Part shown: piece after piece, positions 13,101-25,114 of the stretch
Position numbering within the stretch: position 1 is the stretch's first letter
How the letters are laid out: each line of letters begins with the position of its first letter
Assembly: GCA_015039315.1 (NCBI GenBank)
Contig: WIDE01000010.1
Location: 21,231 to 85,230 of the forward strand
From: Clavulina sp. PMI_390
Taxonomy: Eukaryota; Basidiomycota; Agaricomycetes; Cantharellales; Hydnaceae
Length of the DNA: 64,000 nt
Direction: 5' to 3'
Made by a program: the position numbers and the translations under genes
The notes under the pieces: generated by a model
The model's database searches: none
Told to the model about the DNA's origin: nothing
What the model saw: only the letters and a program-made list of their open reading frames with translations

Positions 13101-13981
13101 CCTCCTCCACCGCCTCGCTTTTTCCCAGTTGCAGTGCTCGCGGGTGTCGGCGTCAGTGGTCCTGCTTCGCCATCCATGTCCACATCCTCCTTCTTTGACA
13201 CAGACGACGACCCGCGCTCGCTTGCTAGTCTTGCAAGCTGCCTATCGCGTGCACCCGCAGCGTCCACTTTGCGAGGGATGCAGCGTTCGCAGAACCACTG
13301 TTCGGGGAGAGCATCTGCGTCAGGAATGATGATAGTTGGTCTGCCGTCTGAAGGTAGGTTGGCGCGCCGTGACGAGGGTGAGAGAGATTTGGCTTTAGAG
13401 GGGGATCTGGGTCTTGAAGTGGGCGCTACAGAGGAGGATGAGGGAGGGGATGCAGGAGAGGTGGGTGATCGAGTGCTGGTGGTGGCGTCTCGGTGGGAGG
13501 GTGCCTGGTCGTCATCCGCAGGCTTGACTGCTGGCTGAACCTGGGCCAGAACACAGGAAATGTGTTGCCAGAAGCCACACATGTCGCAGAAGATGGTGAG
13601 ACCATCGTCGTCGGGGATGCCGCATATACAACGAATGATTCCAGAGTCTGCGACAGGTTCACTCGGCAGACGTGGGATAACGACACCATTGGGCTTGTCG
13701 TCGTCCTTGCCAGAAGAGGGGAGAGGTGAGGGTGAATGCGAATGGGTGGTCGAGGCGTCCTCCTCTGAGGAGAGCGGAGGGGGAGGAGAGTCGTCGTCGG
13801 GATGTGTCAGAGGAGACCTCTTGCGCTTCAGATTGTGATTTGATGGTCTGAGCAAGTTGGGGTGTTGATCGAGCGAGAGCGATGCGAGGGAGCTCGTGGG
13901 TGATAACATAGCATTGCAGGCTGTAATCCTCGCCGTGGTCGCTGTCGCTGTCGCCACTGTAGTGTGTGCTGCAGAAAGCAA
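7123..13981 (-). CDS. SET3: Set3/MLL5-type PHD and SET domain chromatin protein
   Basis: Large nuclear protein, about 2,250 residues. It has a PHD finger near residues 115-240 (IRCICGIPDDDGLTIFCDMC, then WQHISC, an inserted Ser-rich loop of about 80 residues, then EQWFCERC). The SET domain lies near residues 670-960 and is interrupted by an acidic insert. Its last blocks read RWARRGCWPNA (the NHSCxPN position) and GEEIVVGWEWD. The degenerate NHSC box is typical of Set3/MLL5, which bind histone marks inside a deacetylase complex and usually lack methyltransferase activity. Two frames join by a 55-bp intron at 11078-11132; a 66-bp in-frame intron (9063-9128) is also likely. The long C-terminal half is Ser/Pro/Ala low complexity with a short conserved SFLDWKKKRDKAK motif and an Arg/Gly/Pro-rich tail. 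A 5' non-coding exon is possible. Confidence 0.85.
12728..12776 (+). repeat. GGTGCT microsatellite in coding sequence
   Basis: Imperfect hexanucleotide run that encodes alternating Gln-His on the minus strand inside the SET gene, between the PHD and SET parts. It is one of several low-complexity tracts there. Confidence 0.7.
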
Positions 13982-15380
13982 AAAGCAACAGACGTTCGTT
14001 CAGGTGTGTGGTGGTTGTGGCTAGATGAATATAGTGTAAATGTGGTCCAGAGCTGTAGCAGTCGTCAGAATAGGTCGTTCTTTCCGTAGAAGCTGAGCAG
14101 CTGCTCGCCTGGAAGAGGGAGAATGGTGAGGGGGGGGTTCGGCGATGGAGGGCAACAAGTCACGTTTTCCGTACAAACGACTATCAACCTCCCCAAGAGA
14201 GAGACCCACCAGCTGACTGATGACTAACGAGAAAAAAAATCTGGAAAAAATGCCATCTCTGTTAAAACTGTCTGCAAGCACTAGCGAACCCGGCTCCAAC
14301 GCAGTTATCCAGCCAGCCTCCTCCTTTTGCTATTTTTTTGGTGCTCGCCACACACCTAGAACATGACTCGAACACCGCCTATCTCGTGCCTCCTAACTGT
14401 GCCCTCTGCTACTTTCTAATATCCATCTACCGGTTCATTTCCTGCCATACAACTCTCCGCGCGCCTCGTTGTTCTACGTCGTTCGGGACTCTGGAGGACA
14501 GCCCTGCTCTCCCTTGTTGGGCTCCTGTTTCGCTTTGGCTAGTGTGCGAAAACCCGACCGACCGCATTTGCTGATCATCGCCATCAAATCGTCACTGGAA
14601 ATCTGGGAGGGGACCTTGGCCCAGCAGCACCCTTTACTCATAAACCTTCCGTCTTTCTCTTTTTTTATTCTCGTAATTATTATTGACGCTCGCCCAGAGT
14701 GCATGCATATCGACCGAGCCACCACCCCAATATCACCGCCGTAGTCATGCAGACAGAGACAGAACCCATCCGACATTCTTCCTCCCTTTCCCCTCTATCT
14801 CTGGGTCCTCAACAGGCTGGTTCTTTGCGCCATCAAGCCCTTTGCCAGCCGCTGCTAGGTTCCTGTGGTTCGTCCGAGTTCCCCCCTTCCCAAGCCACTA
14901 CATCCCACTACTCCCGCCATTCAACCTTTCCACGTCTCCTCCCATTCCCTTGCCCATATTCTCTTCCCTTGCTTATCTCTTCTGTTCGCTTGCCCTTGCG
15001 ATGACCCTTTATCGCCTAGAACCCAAAACCACGATAGTCTTTACCTCTTTTGGATGACTCTGCCAAAGTAGCGCCCATCCGTTCGTACTGAATATATATC
15101 TAACCCTTTCCTGTTTGTTCTCTCGTTCCACTCCCTTACTGTATTCTGTGTATCCTGTATCCAGGAAACGGTTACCTTGTCTTCGCGCCGTTTGTCTAAC
15201 GTGTCATTCGGTTCTGCATCGTGGCCGCAATATCCCGTGAGATCTCGTCCAGACCCGAACCCATCGTAAAAGCATAATCTCTGCCCCGGCCCTCTATGCC
15301 CCCCAGAAAACATCCCTACCGCGGCAATCGGCAGACCCAGCAAAGAGAAATAAATAGTTTGCAACACGATCGGAAGGACA
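13982..15380. other. intergenic, promoter side of SET gene
   Basis: About 1.4 kb upstream of the SET gene and of the next plus-strand gene. It is rich in CT tracts (14340-15000), common in fungal promoters and 5' leaders. No conserved ORF seen. Confidence 0.4.
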
Positions 15381-15754
15381 TTGAATCGCGATGACGAGAT
15401 TCATTCGGAGCCGACAGCCATCAATTCATTTTTTTCACGATTATTAGTTCCGACCTCCACTGCCCGCGCTCGCTCACGCTGCCCCTTTGCTCTGCCAAAG
15501 AAACGATCCAAAGCACAATCTCCGAGCTCCATGTGGAGCGCTGAAGCTCGTCAGATAATCGAAAGTCTCGTTGAAAGAGCCGAGCTCGAGGAGCTCTGGT
15601 CGCGTGTTCTGCGGTACGGCGGTGAAGCTTGATGCCAGTTTCATCGATTACGACGAATAGTAGCCCAGTTTAGACTGAGAGACCTTCTCCGGACAGCGCC
15701 TTATTTCCTCCTCATCTCGCATTCGAGATCGCCTCGTTCAAAGCGCCCTCTTAC

Positions 15755-16246
15755 TTGACGGACTCTCGAACCAGCGTATGCTTCACAGTCTCCCGCCGAG
15801 GATACGCAGACACATGCTTCGTCTTGACATGGAACAACGCTGGTAAGATAGCCAATACCACCACGTGGCATACCGCAGGGAGCGCTATTGGGATTAGTGG
15901 GACTAGGATACATCGCGTCCACTGCGAGAACACCAGACTCACGTTCACACGGTCCGATCCTGAAGGTCGGTTCAGCCAGGAGACGTACGAGCATAGTCCC
16001 GACCATATGCTATACTTCATCCCGGGAGATTGCGATCTTCTGGAGCCACTAGGATACCAGCGCCTTGTTTCTGCTGCCCAGCATGCCCGTGCACGAGTCG
16101 GTGTTACAGTCGGAGAGCCTGTTGAGCCGTTGGATCTCGGGCATTACGAATTGAGTAGCTCCCCAGCCCCAGAAGACTATGAGTTCGGGCCTTTTGAATC
16201 CTCTCAGAAGGTGCTGAGCCCATCTCCAGGCCCTATAGCTCATCAG
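15755..16246 (+). CDS. hypothetical exon(s) upstream of F-box gene
   Basis: Open frame with coding-like composition that can extend upstream to an acceptor near 15674 (reading FEIASFKAPSYLTDSRTSV). It contains FTVSRRGYADTCFVLTWNNA, not recognised. It joins in frame to the F-box exon if a 60-bp intron at 16247-16306 (GTCTGC to CTTCAG) is removed, so it may be the N-terminal half of that gene. A short candidate first exon at 15531-15610 starts MWSAEARQIIESLVERAELE. Alternatively it is a separate gene; an F-box is more often N-terminal. Confidence 0.4.
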
Positions 16247-16306
16247 GTCTGCCTTCTTACCGAGAGTACACGCATGATACGACGTTAACCGTAAGCCTCT
16301 CTTCAG

Positions 16307-17299
16307 CATATCACCAACCTTCCGAACGAAATTCTTTTACAAATCGTTGATCATCTGCCAAGTGCTGATATTCCAGCGGTATCCCTGACCAGCTCGCTCT
16401 TCAGCAGCCTAACAGACCATCGTCGATGGCGCCATGTGAGAATCACAAAATGCGGCATGCAAAACGTCATTGAGCGTTGCGAAACCCTCCTACGACATCT
16501 TGAGAGGACGCACCACGTCCGTAGTCTAGAGCTAGACGTCTCATGGCCATGGACAACACGTCTGAAACGCCTAGTCGGCCAACTTCCCTCCGCTCTCGCT
16601 CGACTAGAGGATTTCTCTCTTCTTTACACGTTAGATCACGACTACTCCAACTCTGGGCACATCCTCCCCGCACTCAGGGCCTTCAATAATCCGCAGATCC
16701 ACCTAAAGTCATTCGAATGCGAGGCATGGCTCCTCCCAGAATCACCCCTATGGGAATTCCTACGTGCCCAGCCATCCATCGAGTCTCTCAAAGGCATCGA
16801 CATCATGCCCACGCGAGTCCCTGACATTTGCGGAGACTTACTGCCCTCTCTGAAAATCCTGCATTGCGCGCACGGCCACACGGCTTGCTATTTCCTTCCC
16901 ACTCGACCGCTGCATGTAGTAAGCGTAGTCAATCCAATTTCTCCCCACTTCGATATAGAGCCTATCATCGAGGGTCTCAGCCAATGTCCCGGACCCTTGA
17001 CGGACGTCACACTTTCTCTCGTTGAGAAAGGCTCAGAATCCATCATGCACCGACTAGCAGAGGCGCTATCTCGAACTCGAATCCTTCAGATCCACATCCG
17101 CGAATGGTTTGGACGAGAGGATCTCCCATTTCCTTTTTTGCTCCCAGAACTGGAAGACTTTTATTGTGCTGGGAACCCTGGACGCAAAGTGGAGGAGATC
17201 GAGAAGTGGGTATCTCAAATTGGACCCAAGATCCTGCGAGTATCCATCTGGTCGGATTTTGAGATGGGTGTTTGGCGGCGCCAAAAAGACGGCAGGTGA
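16307..17299 (+). CDS. F-box protein
   Basis: Begins at an intron acceptor with ITNLPNEILLQIVDHLP, then AVSLTSSLFSSLTDHRRWRH, a typical F-box that would bind Skp1 in an SCF ubiquitin ligase. About 270 residues of degenerate leucine-rich character follow (LPSLKILHC, LEDFSLLYTL, LPELEDFYCAG, ILRVSIWSDFEM), probably the substrate-binding part. The stop at 17297-17299 follows KDGR, where GTGAGC could also act as a donor to a further small exon. The true start is unclear. It differs from the four F-box genes at 49-61 kb in having no Zn2Cys6 tail. A broken antisense copy of its 3' part lies at about 18 kb. Confidence 0.65.
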   Translation, partial: HITNLPNEILLQIVDHLPSADIPAVSLTSSLFSSLTDHRRWRHVRITKCGMQNVIERCETLLRHLERTHHVRSLELDVSWPWTTRLKRLVGQLPSALARLEDFSLLYTLDHDYSNSGHILPALRAFNNPQIHLKSFECEAWLLPESPLWEFLRAQPSIESLKGIDIMPTRVPDICGDLLPSLKILHCAHGHTACYFLPTRPLHVVSVVNPISPHFDIEPIIEGLSQCPGPLTDVTLSLVEKGSESIMHRLAEALSRTRILQIHIREWFGREDLPFPFLLPELEDFYCAGNPGRKVEEIEKWVSQIGPKILRVSIWSDFEMGVWRRQKDGR

Positions 17300-17983
17300 G
17301 CGAAGACATATCATGCTCACGTTAGTAGTAAGCGAAGTGTGACTGAAGCAGTACGTTTTGTCATAGATTTTTGGCCAGTGATATGAATGACCGCGAGCCT
17401 CTATCCCATCATAAAAATCTTCGTAAGTCATTCACTTCGATAACCATTGCTGTCGTATTTGCATTTCTTACTTGGATTCGCCCAATAAAGTTATCAACAC
17501 CGAACGTTCGAAAGGCCTTCCTTAAATGCCAATATTAGTATGATTCCATCCCTCAAGTCGAAGGATTCATTTCCTGTGGTAGTTTGAATCATTATCAACT
17601 ATCGGGGCGATGTCGAGGATAAATGTTTGACTCCGAGGGTGTGCAATCGTACATTGATATCACAAGGAGAAAGACTATTAGCCCAACAAAGGGGAGGTCC
17701 TACCTCGCCGTTGGCTTAATTGGCTACGGGGAGAAACTTCTTGCGCTGGTCATTGGTCCCTGAGTGGAGATTTGGCGACTAAGTTGAGAATGAGGTGAGG
17801 GCATAGGTACTTCATTCACAAACATTTCGATGTTGAGGAAGGTTTTGGTGATCGCTATCATCGCTGACTGCAAAGCTACGCAAAGAAAGTGGCCGTTTGA
17901 GAACCTGCTCATGCTGCAAACATGTTAATCAAATGACGCATCTGCCATCCGGCTGACGTTGCCAAACTTCAACTGGCATCCCG
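17300..17983. other. intergenic, nothing recognised
   Basis: 3' flank of the F-box gene and of the antisense relic. An open stretch after a possible splice near 17354 reads hydrophobic (TIAVVFAFLTW) but is unsupported. Confidence 0.35.
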
Positions 17984-18253
17984 CTACATCGATAGTCTTG
18001 TCATGTTTGGACTCACTATGGATACCAACTCTTCCACCTCTTCAACTCTTAGATCGATGTTGCCTGAGCAACAGAAGTCTTCGAGTTGAGGAAGTAGCAT
18101 CGGAAACGGGACATTCTGCCCGATGCGCCAGTTGCGAAGGATTCGCGCCTCCGCTAAAAATTGCAGGTTTTCAGGGGATTCTGCTTGATAAATGAGAGGG
18201 CGACATCTGTCAGACGACCAGGACAATATTTGAGGGTCACGCCCGTAGGTCAC
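17984..18253 (-). pseudogene. relic of the F-box gene 3' end
   Basis: Minus-strand reading gives VPFPMLLPQLEDFCCSG and RVEEVEELVSIVSPNM, matching LPFPFLLPELEDFYCAG and KVEEIEKWVSQIGPKI of the plus-strand F-box protein. Upstream, a CPG-LTDVALSF block that matches CPGPLTDVTLSL is found only in another frame, so at least one frameshift separates the two parts. No F-box region is found. This is an inverted, decayed partial duplicate. Confidence 0.75.
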
Positions 18254-18659
18254 ATCTCGAAATCACTTTCTCTCAGGTAACCTGTTCTGGTCACTTCGCA
18301 TCCATGGCCACTCATTTGAGCCACGATTTAGGTTGACTGTAACTTTCGATAAACTTCTAAATCACAATTTCATCACAATACATCTTTGTGCATCCTCCAA
18401 TGGACTGGATCAACAACTTAGTAACCCCATCTTCATACCCAGTAGCGCACCTCGTCACCATTGAGGTTGCCACGCTAGAAAGTACTTCATTCATTACTCG
18501 TGCCGCCTTGTGTACATCATGCGAAATACTAAGCCCAGCAAATGGAAGTAAGCAACGGGTCGATAGTTGTGATCAGACATTTGGCAAGGAGGTGAAGTAA
18601 GATGTAGATCCAATCAGTATGTGATTAATGCTCCCTGTTTACGAAAAATATTTTCTCAC

Positions 18660-20237
18660 TCAGACAGCCCACGAGGAAGAGCGCACGGTGGCGATCCAAG
18701 TGGAGTCGGCCTGAGGATATTCCCAGACCGAAACACCACCGGTCCATCCGTCAGCCTGTGCCTGACTGAGGCAACCGGCAAGTGTGGCGGGGGCGACGTA
18801 GCCGCTGGCGGCGGCGGCAGAAGTAGCTAAAGGCCAAACGCAGATATATATTAGCGAACGATGTGTTCGAGTCGTAAAGTGCATTAATGACTGACCAGGT
18901 TTGCCGATCACAATCTTATCGAGAGGAACACCAGCCACCGAGTTGATCTCGAAAACAGAGGTGCTTGGGTTCCCACTGGAAGACTTCGTCAGAAGTCCAG
19001 CGCAAGTCTATGAACATTGATATCAGATGAGTTGCCGACTCTCCATATTGTTGTTGCGGAGTATACGAACGGTGTATTCAGAGGATCCTGGGGAGATAAG
19101 AATTCAGGCTCCAGTTCCTGCAATCACGATGAATGGTCTAGCACTGACCCTCGTTATAGAATTCAATATTGTACCAGTCGATCAGAGAGCCGACCTCAGA
19201 GTTAACCTTCGTGTAAGCACCAGTGGTGTAGATGGGGGAGAACCACGGAGCCATCACTGAATGAGTGATCAGATACTGGCTTGATGGAAGAGCTGCGCGA
19301 AGCCTGATGTAATTTGTCAGCCCATTAATTCATGTTACGTCCGAAAAAAAGGACGAACGCCTGGGTGAAAGTGATCAACCAAGCCTCAGCTTTGCCTTCA
19401 CTCATGGCAACCTGGAGAAAGAATCGCACAGTAAGGTTATTGGTCTGCATGAGGCTCGAATAATACTTACTACATCGCTGTAGTCTGGCAGCCAGGGAAA
19501 GAGAAAATCGTTAAAAGCCCCCTATTAGAATATATATCAATGGGACTAACCAACGCTAGTGAGGAAAAAGTTAGAGATTTGATTAAAGTGCGGTTTGTGG
19601 AGCGCACTTACTCGATGCCATCCAAGCTGTTGTCCTGAACCCACGCAGCCATATTGCTGGCGGTCGTATTGGGATCAAGCCCCGAAGTGGTAGGGAGCTC
19701 AGTGCTCCCAAACGTGGTGACTATGAGAACAGTGCCCATGAGGTTCGGTGAGATGTTGTATTATAGCTTTTGAACCCACCTAAGAGACTGATTCCTGCAG
19801 CCGCATAGGCAGCTTTGGTGGACGTGCGGGTGGCGTCGTCAAGGTTCTGCCATGCAAGAGCAGAATCGGCTGCGCCAGAGCTAAGCAGGAATGCGAGGTT
19901 CCTGAGATGAAATGATTGTCGTCAACTGATTGCGCATTACTTTTGATCTCAAATGTTCATACACTGTGTGGTAGCCCTATAGAGCGAGAATAAGTGGGTT
20001 AGGGTGTCATAAGGGAACACGAATCAAATCTACATACGCTGATGGTGGAGACATCGGTAGGAACGCTGCCTGGAGAGAAAACGTTAGAATATCACCTTAG
20101 TACTTGGGATAGATTTGCATACCATCGGAGTAAACCACCCAGTGAGGAGCAGAATTGGAGAGACGAGGCTGCAGAGGGGTAGCATTGACCGTGGCCAAAG
20201 CGATAGCGAGGGTTGAAAGAGAGCGAATAGGCAACAT
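18660..20237 (-). CDS. secreted GH18-like protein, catalytic Glu replaced
   Basis: Glycoside hydrolase family 18 (chitinase-like) fold. The start MLPIRSLSTLAIALATVNA is a signal peptide, and the protein appears to be the catalytic domain alone. Blocks in order: PHWVVYSDG; GYHTVNLAFLLSSG; AWVQDNSLDGID; AEAWLITFTQ; SVMAPWFSP; SLIDWYNIQFYN; DKIVIGKPG; GGVSVWEYPQ. The gene is cut by many small introns. A 5-nt micro-exon (CGTTG, about 19555-19559) bridges to DYSDV, so the family motif DxxDxDxE reads DGIDVDYS: the acid/base glutamate is serine. That predicts no hydrolase activity, perhaps a sugar-binding role, unless splicing differs. Near-identical architecture is common in agaricomycete secreted GH18 proteins. 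Confidence 0.75.
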
Positions 20238-23200
20238 TATTGAAGCTGAAACACGAAGACACAGCACTTGAACGGAGGGAACCGGAGCAGTCTGATCAGC
20301 TCCCAAAACCTTCCCCCTCATCTATTTATGTAGTCACACCACCATAATGTCGGAAAACTTCTTGGTACTCTTTTCCAGAGTGGCGGGTGGTCGCTAGCCA
20401 ATGTGCGTAGCCCATATCGGAGGCTTCGCCGGGATTCATGTGATCCTACCTGCACCGAAACTTGATCGAGAAGCTACATATTCTGCAGGCCGGGTGAGAG
20501 CTTCTGAGAAGGTAATTCTCTTTGACCCCACTTTGCTTCCAACACCAAACGACAGAAATATCGAATATAAGCAAATAAGCTTGCGTCGAGTCGTTGTTTG
20601 ATCACGATTCTCCCGCATCATGAGTTGCGGGGAATCGCAAAGGTTGTTATATGAAAATTCGATGTTTGCACTGGTGCAAGCGAGGTTTGATGATCACCGC
20701 CAAGGTTGCGGTGGGTCTCGGAGATCGCGTCAGGTATATTAATTACCAATTTGGTTGTTGATCCTTGACTCATAATCATGGCCACAGCTGGTTCGGAAAG
20801 CTCTCCGCTTGTACGTCAGTATCACTCACTATAAGAGCTTAGGTATAGTGGAATCATGAAGAATCCACTGGAAGGCACCCGCACGGGCTTAAGCTATAAC
20901 CAGCAAGTTCCATCAAGACAGATGCCCAGAGCTTAGACAAATGAGTTTCAGGTGGGATTGAGATATGCAGTCAAATTTTAGGTACCCCCAGACCGTGCGT
21001 CAGGTCGAAGTTTCACAGACAGTCGGGCAGCGTCCGCTAGACAATTCTGATGGATCATAGGAGCAAGCCCGATACATACCAGTGTCAGTGAGTTACAGGT
21101 CTAGTTCCTTTTTCTCTGGATCGCGAAGAAATATTCGTCAATGAGAGAAAGGAGAACAGATTTGTTGCATTCAAAACTCCGTTGAGGAAGTGGCCGCCGT
21201 CTGACGACTTACATAGGACTTGTATAAGACTCATCAGTCGGCGATTATCCCATCATAACAGCGAGAGATGATGCCTTGTCCGTAAGAATGTCGAAAGCAC
21301 TTTCATTGATGCCTAACGTGGGATATCTCGCTATGGAGCCCCGTGAACAAGCGTCAACACGCGCTCCCAAGCTCGTGCATACAACCCTCAACAAACCCCT
21401 CCGAGCCCATGTTGGATAAAATCCTGGGTCAATACATCTCCGGCCCTATATGTCCGCCTCTGAAATACCAAAAATTTTAGGGAATACTAATGATATTATG
21501 TTGTCGCTCCTGCTGCGATACAAGTGCAACGACGCCCAAGTCTTCGATTCTGACTCCCATCCGTATCAACGCTTTTCGACCGCTTGTCGATTCCGCAGTC
21601 CTCCAAAGCAGCCTTGATATGGATCTGTGATTGAACTGATGCACCTTCCATCTTCTATGGAGTCATTCGTGCGCCTTGGGATTCTTCGCTGCTCTCAGAC
21701 TTCACCCGTATAATCAATATGGGATCTGCAAAGTCACCCGACCTCATCCACGTAGGTCAATATTCGTCTCGTGGTATAATGTGCCGGCTAATCATCTTTT
21801 CTCGTACTCCCAAATTAATTTCTTCTAGCAGGGATAAGTTCACCCCTCGTAGAACATGCTCCTCTTCATTTCGTAACGCTCGTTATCCTACCAGTGGCGT
21901 GTTGACAGGTCACTTTGACATCCCTTCCAGCCTATCCTTTGATTCTTGAGCGTTCGTCATTTGTATGATTCTATGAACGCAAAAGCAATTTCGAAAACGC
22001 AGATCATTTCTATATTGGGTACTTCTAGACCTATTTCTCTCCATCACCCTAACGCCGCGGGGCACAGTCGTACGCGATTAAACTGGCTCCCCTCTTGCGT
22101 TCATGATCCCTCCAAATCGCAAAGCTGGGGGGCTTCATCACACTACTGAATGTCTACCCCGTTTCAAGGCAGCAATGAGATTCCAGCTAGTGCCATGCTT
22201 TCCAGTTGCGGATCAACGCTGAAGGTGTCTCAAATCTTGCCTATGCACAGCAAGGGATCGCCGCCAACCACCTTGCGATATTGATATTGCGTGCCACAGG
22301 GTGCATCACACAGAGCTGTCAACAAACCTGTCAGCGGTCACCGCTTCCGGTGTGCCGAGGGTTTTTATATGGACATGTTGGCTCCGCTCTGCTTTATGGC
22401 ATGCGCTGCTCTAAACGAGGGGCCATAGCTGGCTTGAACGACAAAGATTGACTATAGGCTGTCCTACTTAAGCTCCGTGCCAGAATGCTTCGCAGCGCTA
22501 TCACAACCTCTTCCTTCGCCCCATGGCTCCTTCCCCGTTCCCTTCACCCAGCAACATCAGTTCTACTGGTACCATACCTATTAACCATATGGACAGCGGA
22601 AATTATAGCTGACATCATATCCATCCTTTGGCATAGCCTTTACCACCAAACCCATCACGCCGGCAGCCCAAGTAGGCAACTTTTGTTGACAAAAAGGAGC
22701 CTGCTCATAGCTGAAATTGTCATCGCTCGTAGGTTGTTGATCCCCAATCTCCTGAAGCTCCCAATGGTAGCAGTACTCCAGGCCAAGTGGCGAAGGTGGA
22801 GGTGACAACTCTTTGATGGCGGTGAAGTTGCTGAATTTGCATTTGCAGAAATCATCCGTATCTGCACCTGTGGTCGCCAATATCATAGTTGAGGTGCGCG
22901 TGGGTGGAGAGCATGTCATCATGGAGAAGGTAAGCGAGCCATAGCATATGCCATCTGGTTATCACTAAGAACCTCTCGCAACCCAGCCGTCTACGCAGGC
23001 GATCCCCATTCCTATCAAGTGTGCTTGTGCTCACAACCCCATCCTAACTTCAGCATCTCGGGATTTTGGCCTCTTGATCGGCTTCCCACAGTCCGCTATA
23101 GATACTGCTCCACCCATGTCTGAACCTTCACGAAGCACGATCGATGTCAATGGCAACGGTCATGAACTCGTCGTTGGTGGATTTGGTTCTGATGAAGAAA

Positions 23201-24583
23201 CTGAATGGTTCGCCGAACGTGCTGCAGACGAACAGGTACGGCTCAACATGGACGGTCAACCGAGGGTTCGTGTAAAGGGCCGGCCCAATGCAGAGCAGGC
23301 TAGAGAGTGAAGTCGAGAGAAGAATACCTGAGGGTGCTACAGTGGTTAAGCAGAGATCGACACCTGTCCTGGTCCCTCTGCTTAAGTACCGCTCCGTGGT
23401 ATATATTTCTCTCCATTAGATCTCTCTCGCTCAACCCTCCTCTTCCAGCCTTTCTTCTCTTGTCACTAGTCGATTTGTAACCGTTTCAGCCGAAATGTTT
23501 GGACTATCCGCCTTTGTAGTTTTGCATGTACTCGTGTAGTTCTTACTGGTCTACTAATAGCCCTCTTATGTCCAACAGTCCCTTTTACATAAACGAACTC
23601 CTCTCCCACGACTGTACTAACTTAGTCCTGGTATTGGTGGCATTGGCATCGCTCCCATCCAAAGAACGAAATATACTGGCGGCCGTCCAAAACCGAGGGG
23701 GTTGGGCGATTATATCACGTGACCGTTCCATGTACACCCGCTCTCCCTAGATATCCAAGGCAACAAACCTCGAACTATTGCGGGTCTAGTTGAATTAGGC
23801 GACTATTTTGAAATATTCAGGGCAATCTCGTAGAAGAAGCTGTCACCTCGGGTCACCGACGAGAGCTCCGCAAGGCATGCGACGAAAGCATCCTTCCACC
23901 ACTGCCAACCTCTTCGATATTCTGTACCGGTGCATTGCTGATAAAATAAAATAAAATAAAACCCATTGAATGGCTGGAAATGGTGCTCGTGTTTCGTTGA
24001 AGATGTCCTTTTTCGGCCACCTGGACCATAGCAACGAAGCGCGACCAGCGATGCCCTGGACACAATCTGGCCTATGTCCTCTTTGAACCTCCATCAAACC
24101 CGTTCATTTGTATGAGCAAACTGGACTCTGACTTGTTTTCTCCGCTGTGATCCATCCTGGGTGGTTTACCTCTTCTCCGATCCTCGGCAGATGGACGCAA
24201 TAATGCTACCCTTGATGCATCGCATGCAGTGCTTGGAACGTTGGAAATGATCAATTGCCCCTGCATTCCATTTAAAAGACATCAAGCCACCAAGGCTGGT
24301 GGTCGAAGAAAGCTTCAAAGAGCCTTGCTACAGTAAATCGAGATTCGCCAGAGTTTCAAGGCGATACAGTTCCCGATCTGCCGCGCTTGGCCAAGGGGCG
24401 ACACTATGTCGATTCTCGACCACCCATGGATCAAGAGCTATAAAATTCTCTGGATGGCCTCCTTCTCTCTCTCACCACTGCTCCCCTTCTTCCTCTCCCT
24501 AAATTGCTCTTGCACATAACCCAGAGATTATTTGGGGGAACCACCACAACCGTTCAACCACTACCAATAAATCCAGACTTGCC
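20238..24583. other. 4.3-kb gene-poor stretch
   Basis: No gene I can support. Short open frames (21719-21949, 22206-22451, 22485-22805, 23074-23310) lack family motifs. The minus strand at 22581-22922 reads a Cys-containing polypeptide (CKCKF, YCYHW, FCQQK, FRCPYG) that could be part of a small secreted protein with unseen introns. No transposase, LTR or terminal repeats were recognised. Confidence 0.35.
23940..23960 (+). repeat. TAAAA pentanucleotide run
   Basis: Four consecutive TAAAA units in non-coding DNA. Confidence 0.85.
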
Positions 24584-25114
24584 ATGTCATCCCGCCGTTC
24601 TACCATGCCCCCCGCGAGGTCCGACTCATACCAGTTCGCGTACAAGTAAGTGCATTCCAACAAGGTAGTTCATAAGACGTAAGATATGCTGGGGCTGACG
24701 CGGGCATCATTTAGTAACGTCGATCCTCGTTATTCTGGGGATTATTATGGGTACGAGCAACCTATCGCAAGCACATCGGCGTCCGTGGGCCCGGACCCTC
24801 GTGCCCTGCAAGAGGCGGCCGAGATCAAGGCGGCGGCGAAAAGGGAGAGAAATGCCAAGGCCTCGCGTGACAGCTACGGAAGGAAGAAAGAAACAACCGC
24901 GATGCTTGAGCTCGAGCTCGCCCGGCTACAGAAGAGGAATGAAGAGATGGAGGCAGAGAAACGAGCTAAGATGCAGAGACTCCGGGTCGTGAAGCGAGAT
25001 AATGAGCGGCTGGAGCGCGAAGTGAGGGCGATTAAGATGAGCTACTACGAGCGCTACGGCCCGGAAGAGGGCGAACGCTTGTGGAGGCAGGTTGCGGGAG
25101 ACCTCGTTATCTAG
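24584..25114 (+). CDS. small bZIP-like protein
   Basis: Two exons, 24584-24645 and 24715-25114 (153 residues), intron GTAAGT to TTTAG. The N-terminus is short and Ser/Pro/Tyr-rich. A basic stretch, KRERNAKASRDSYGRKK (about residues 75-91), precedes a helix with leucines and charged residues at heptad spacing (LELELARLQKRNEEMEAEKR, then RLRVVKRDNERLEREV). This is the layout of a bZIP: basic DNA-contact region plus leucine zipper. The invariant Arg nine residues after Asn is Tyr or shifted, so DNA binding could be altered. The tail ends with a Tyr/Glu-rich segment, SYYERYGPEEGERLWRQ. It probably acts in the nucleus as a dimer; the target is unknown. A plain coiled-coil protein is the alternative. 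Confidence 0.65.

Noticed and set aside
22581..22922. Small Cys-containing secreted protein on the minus strand
   Set aside because: No signal peptide or start found in frame; kept only as a note in the intergenic entry.
20400..24580. Transposon remnant in the gene-poor stretch
   Set aside because: I found no transposase or reverse-transcriptase motif, LTR or terminal inverted repeat.
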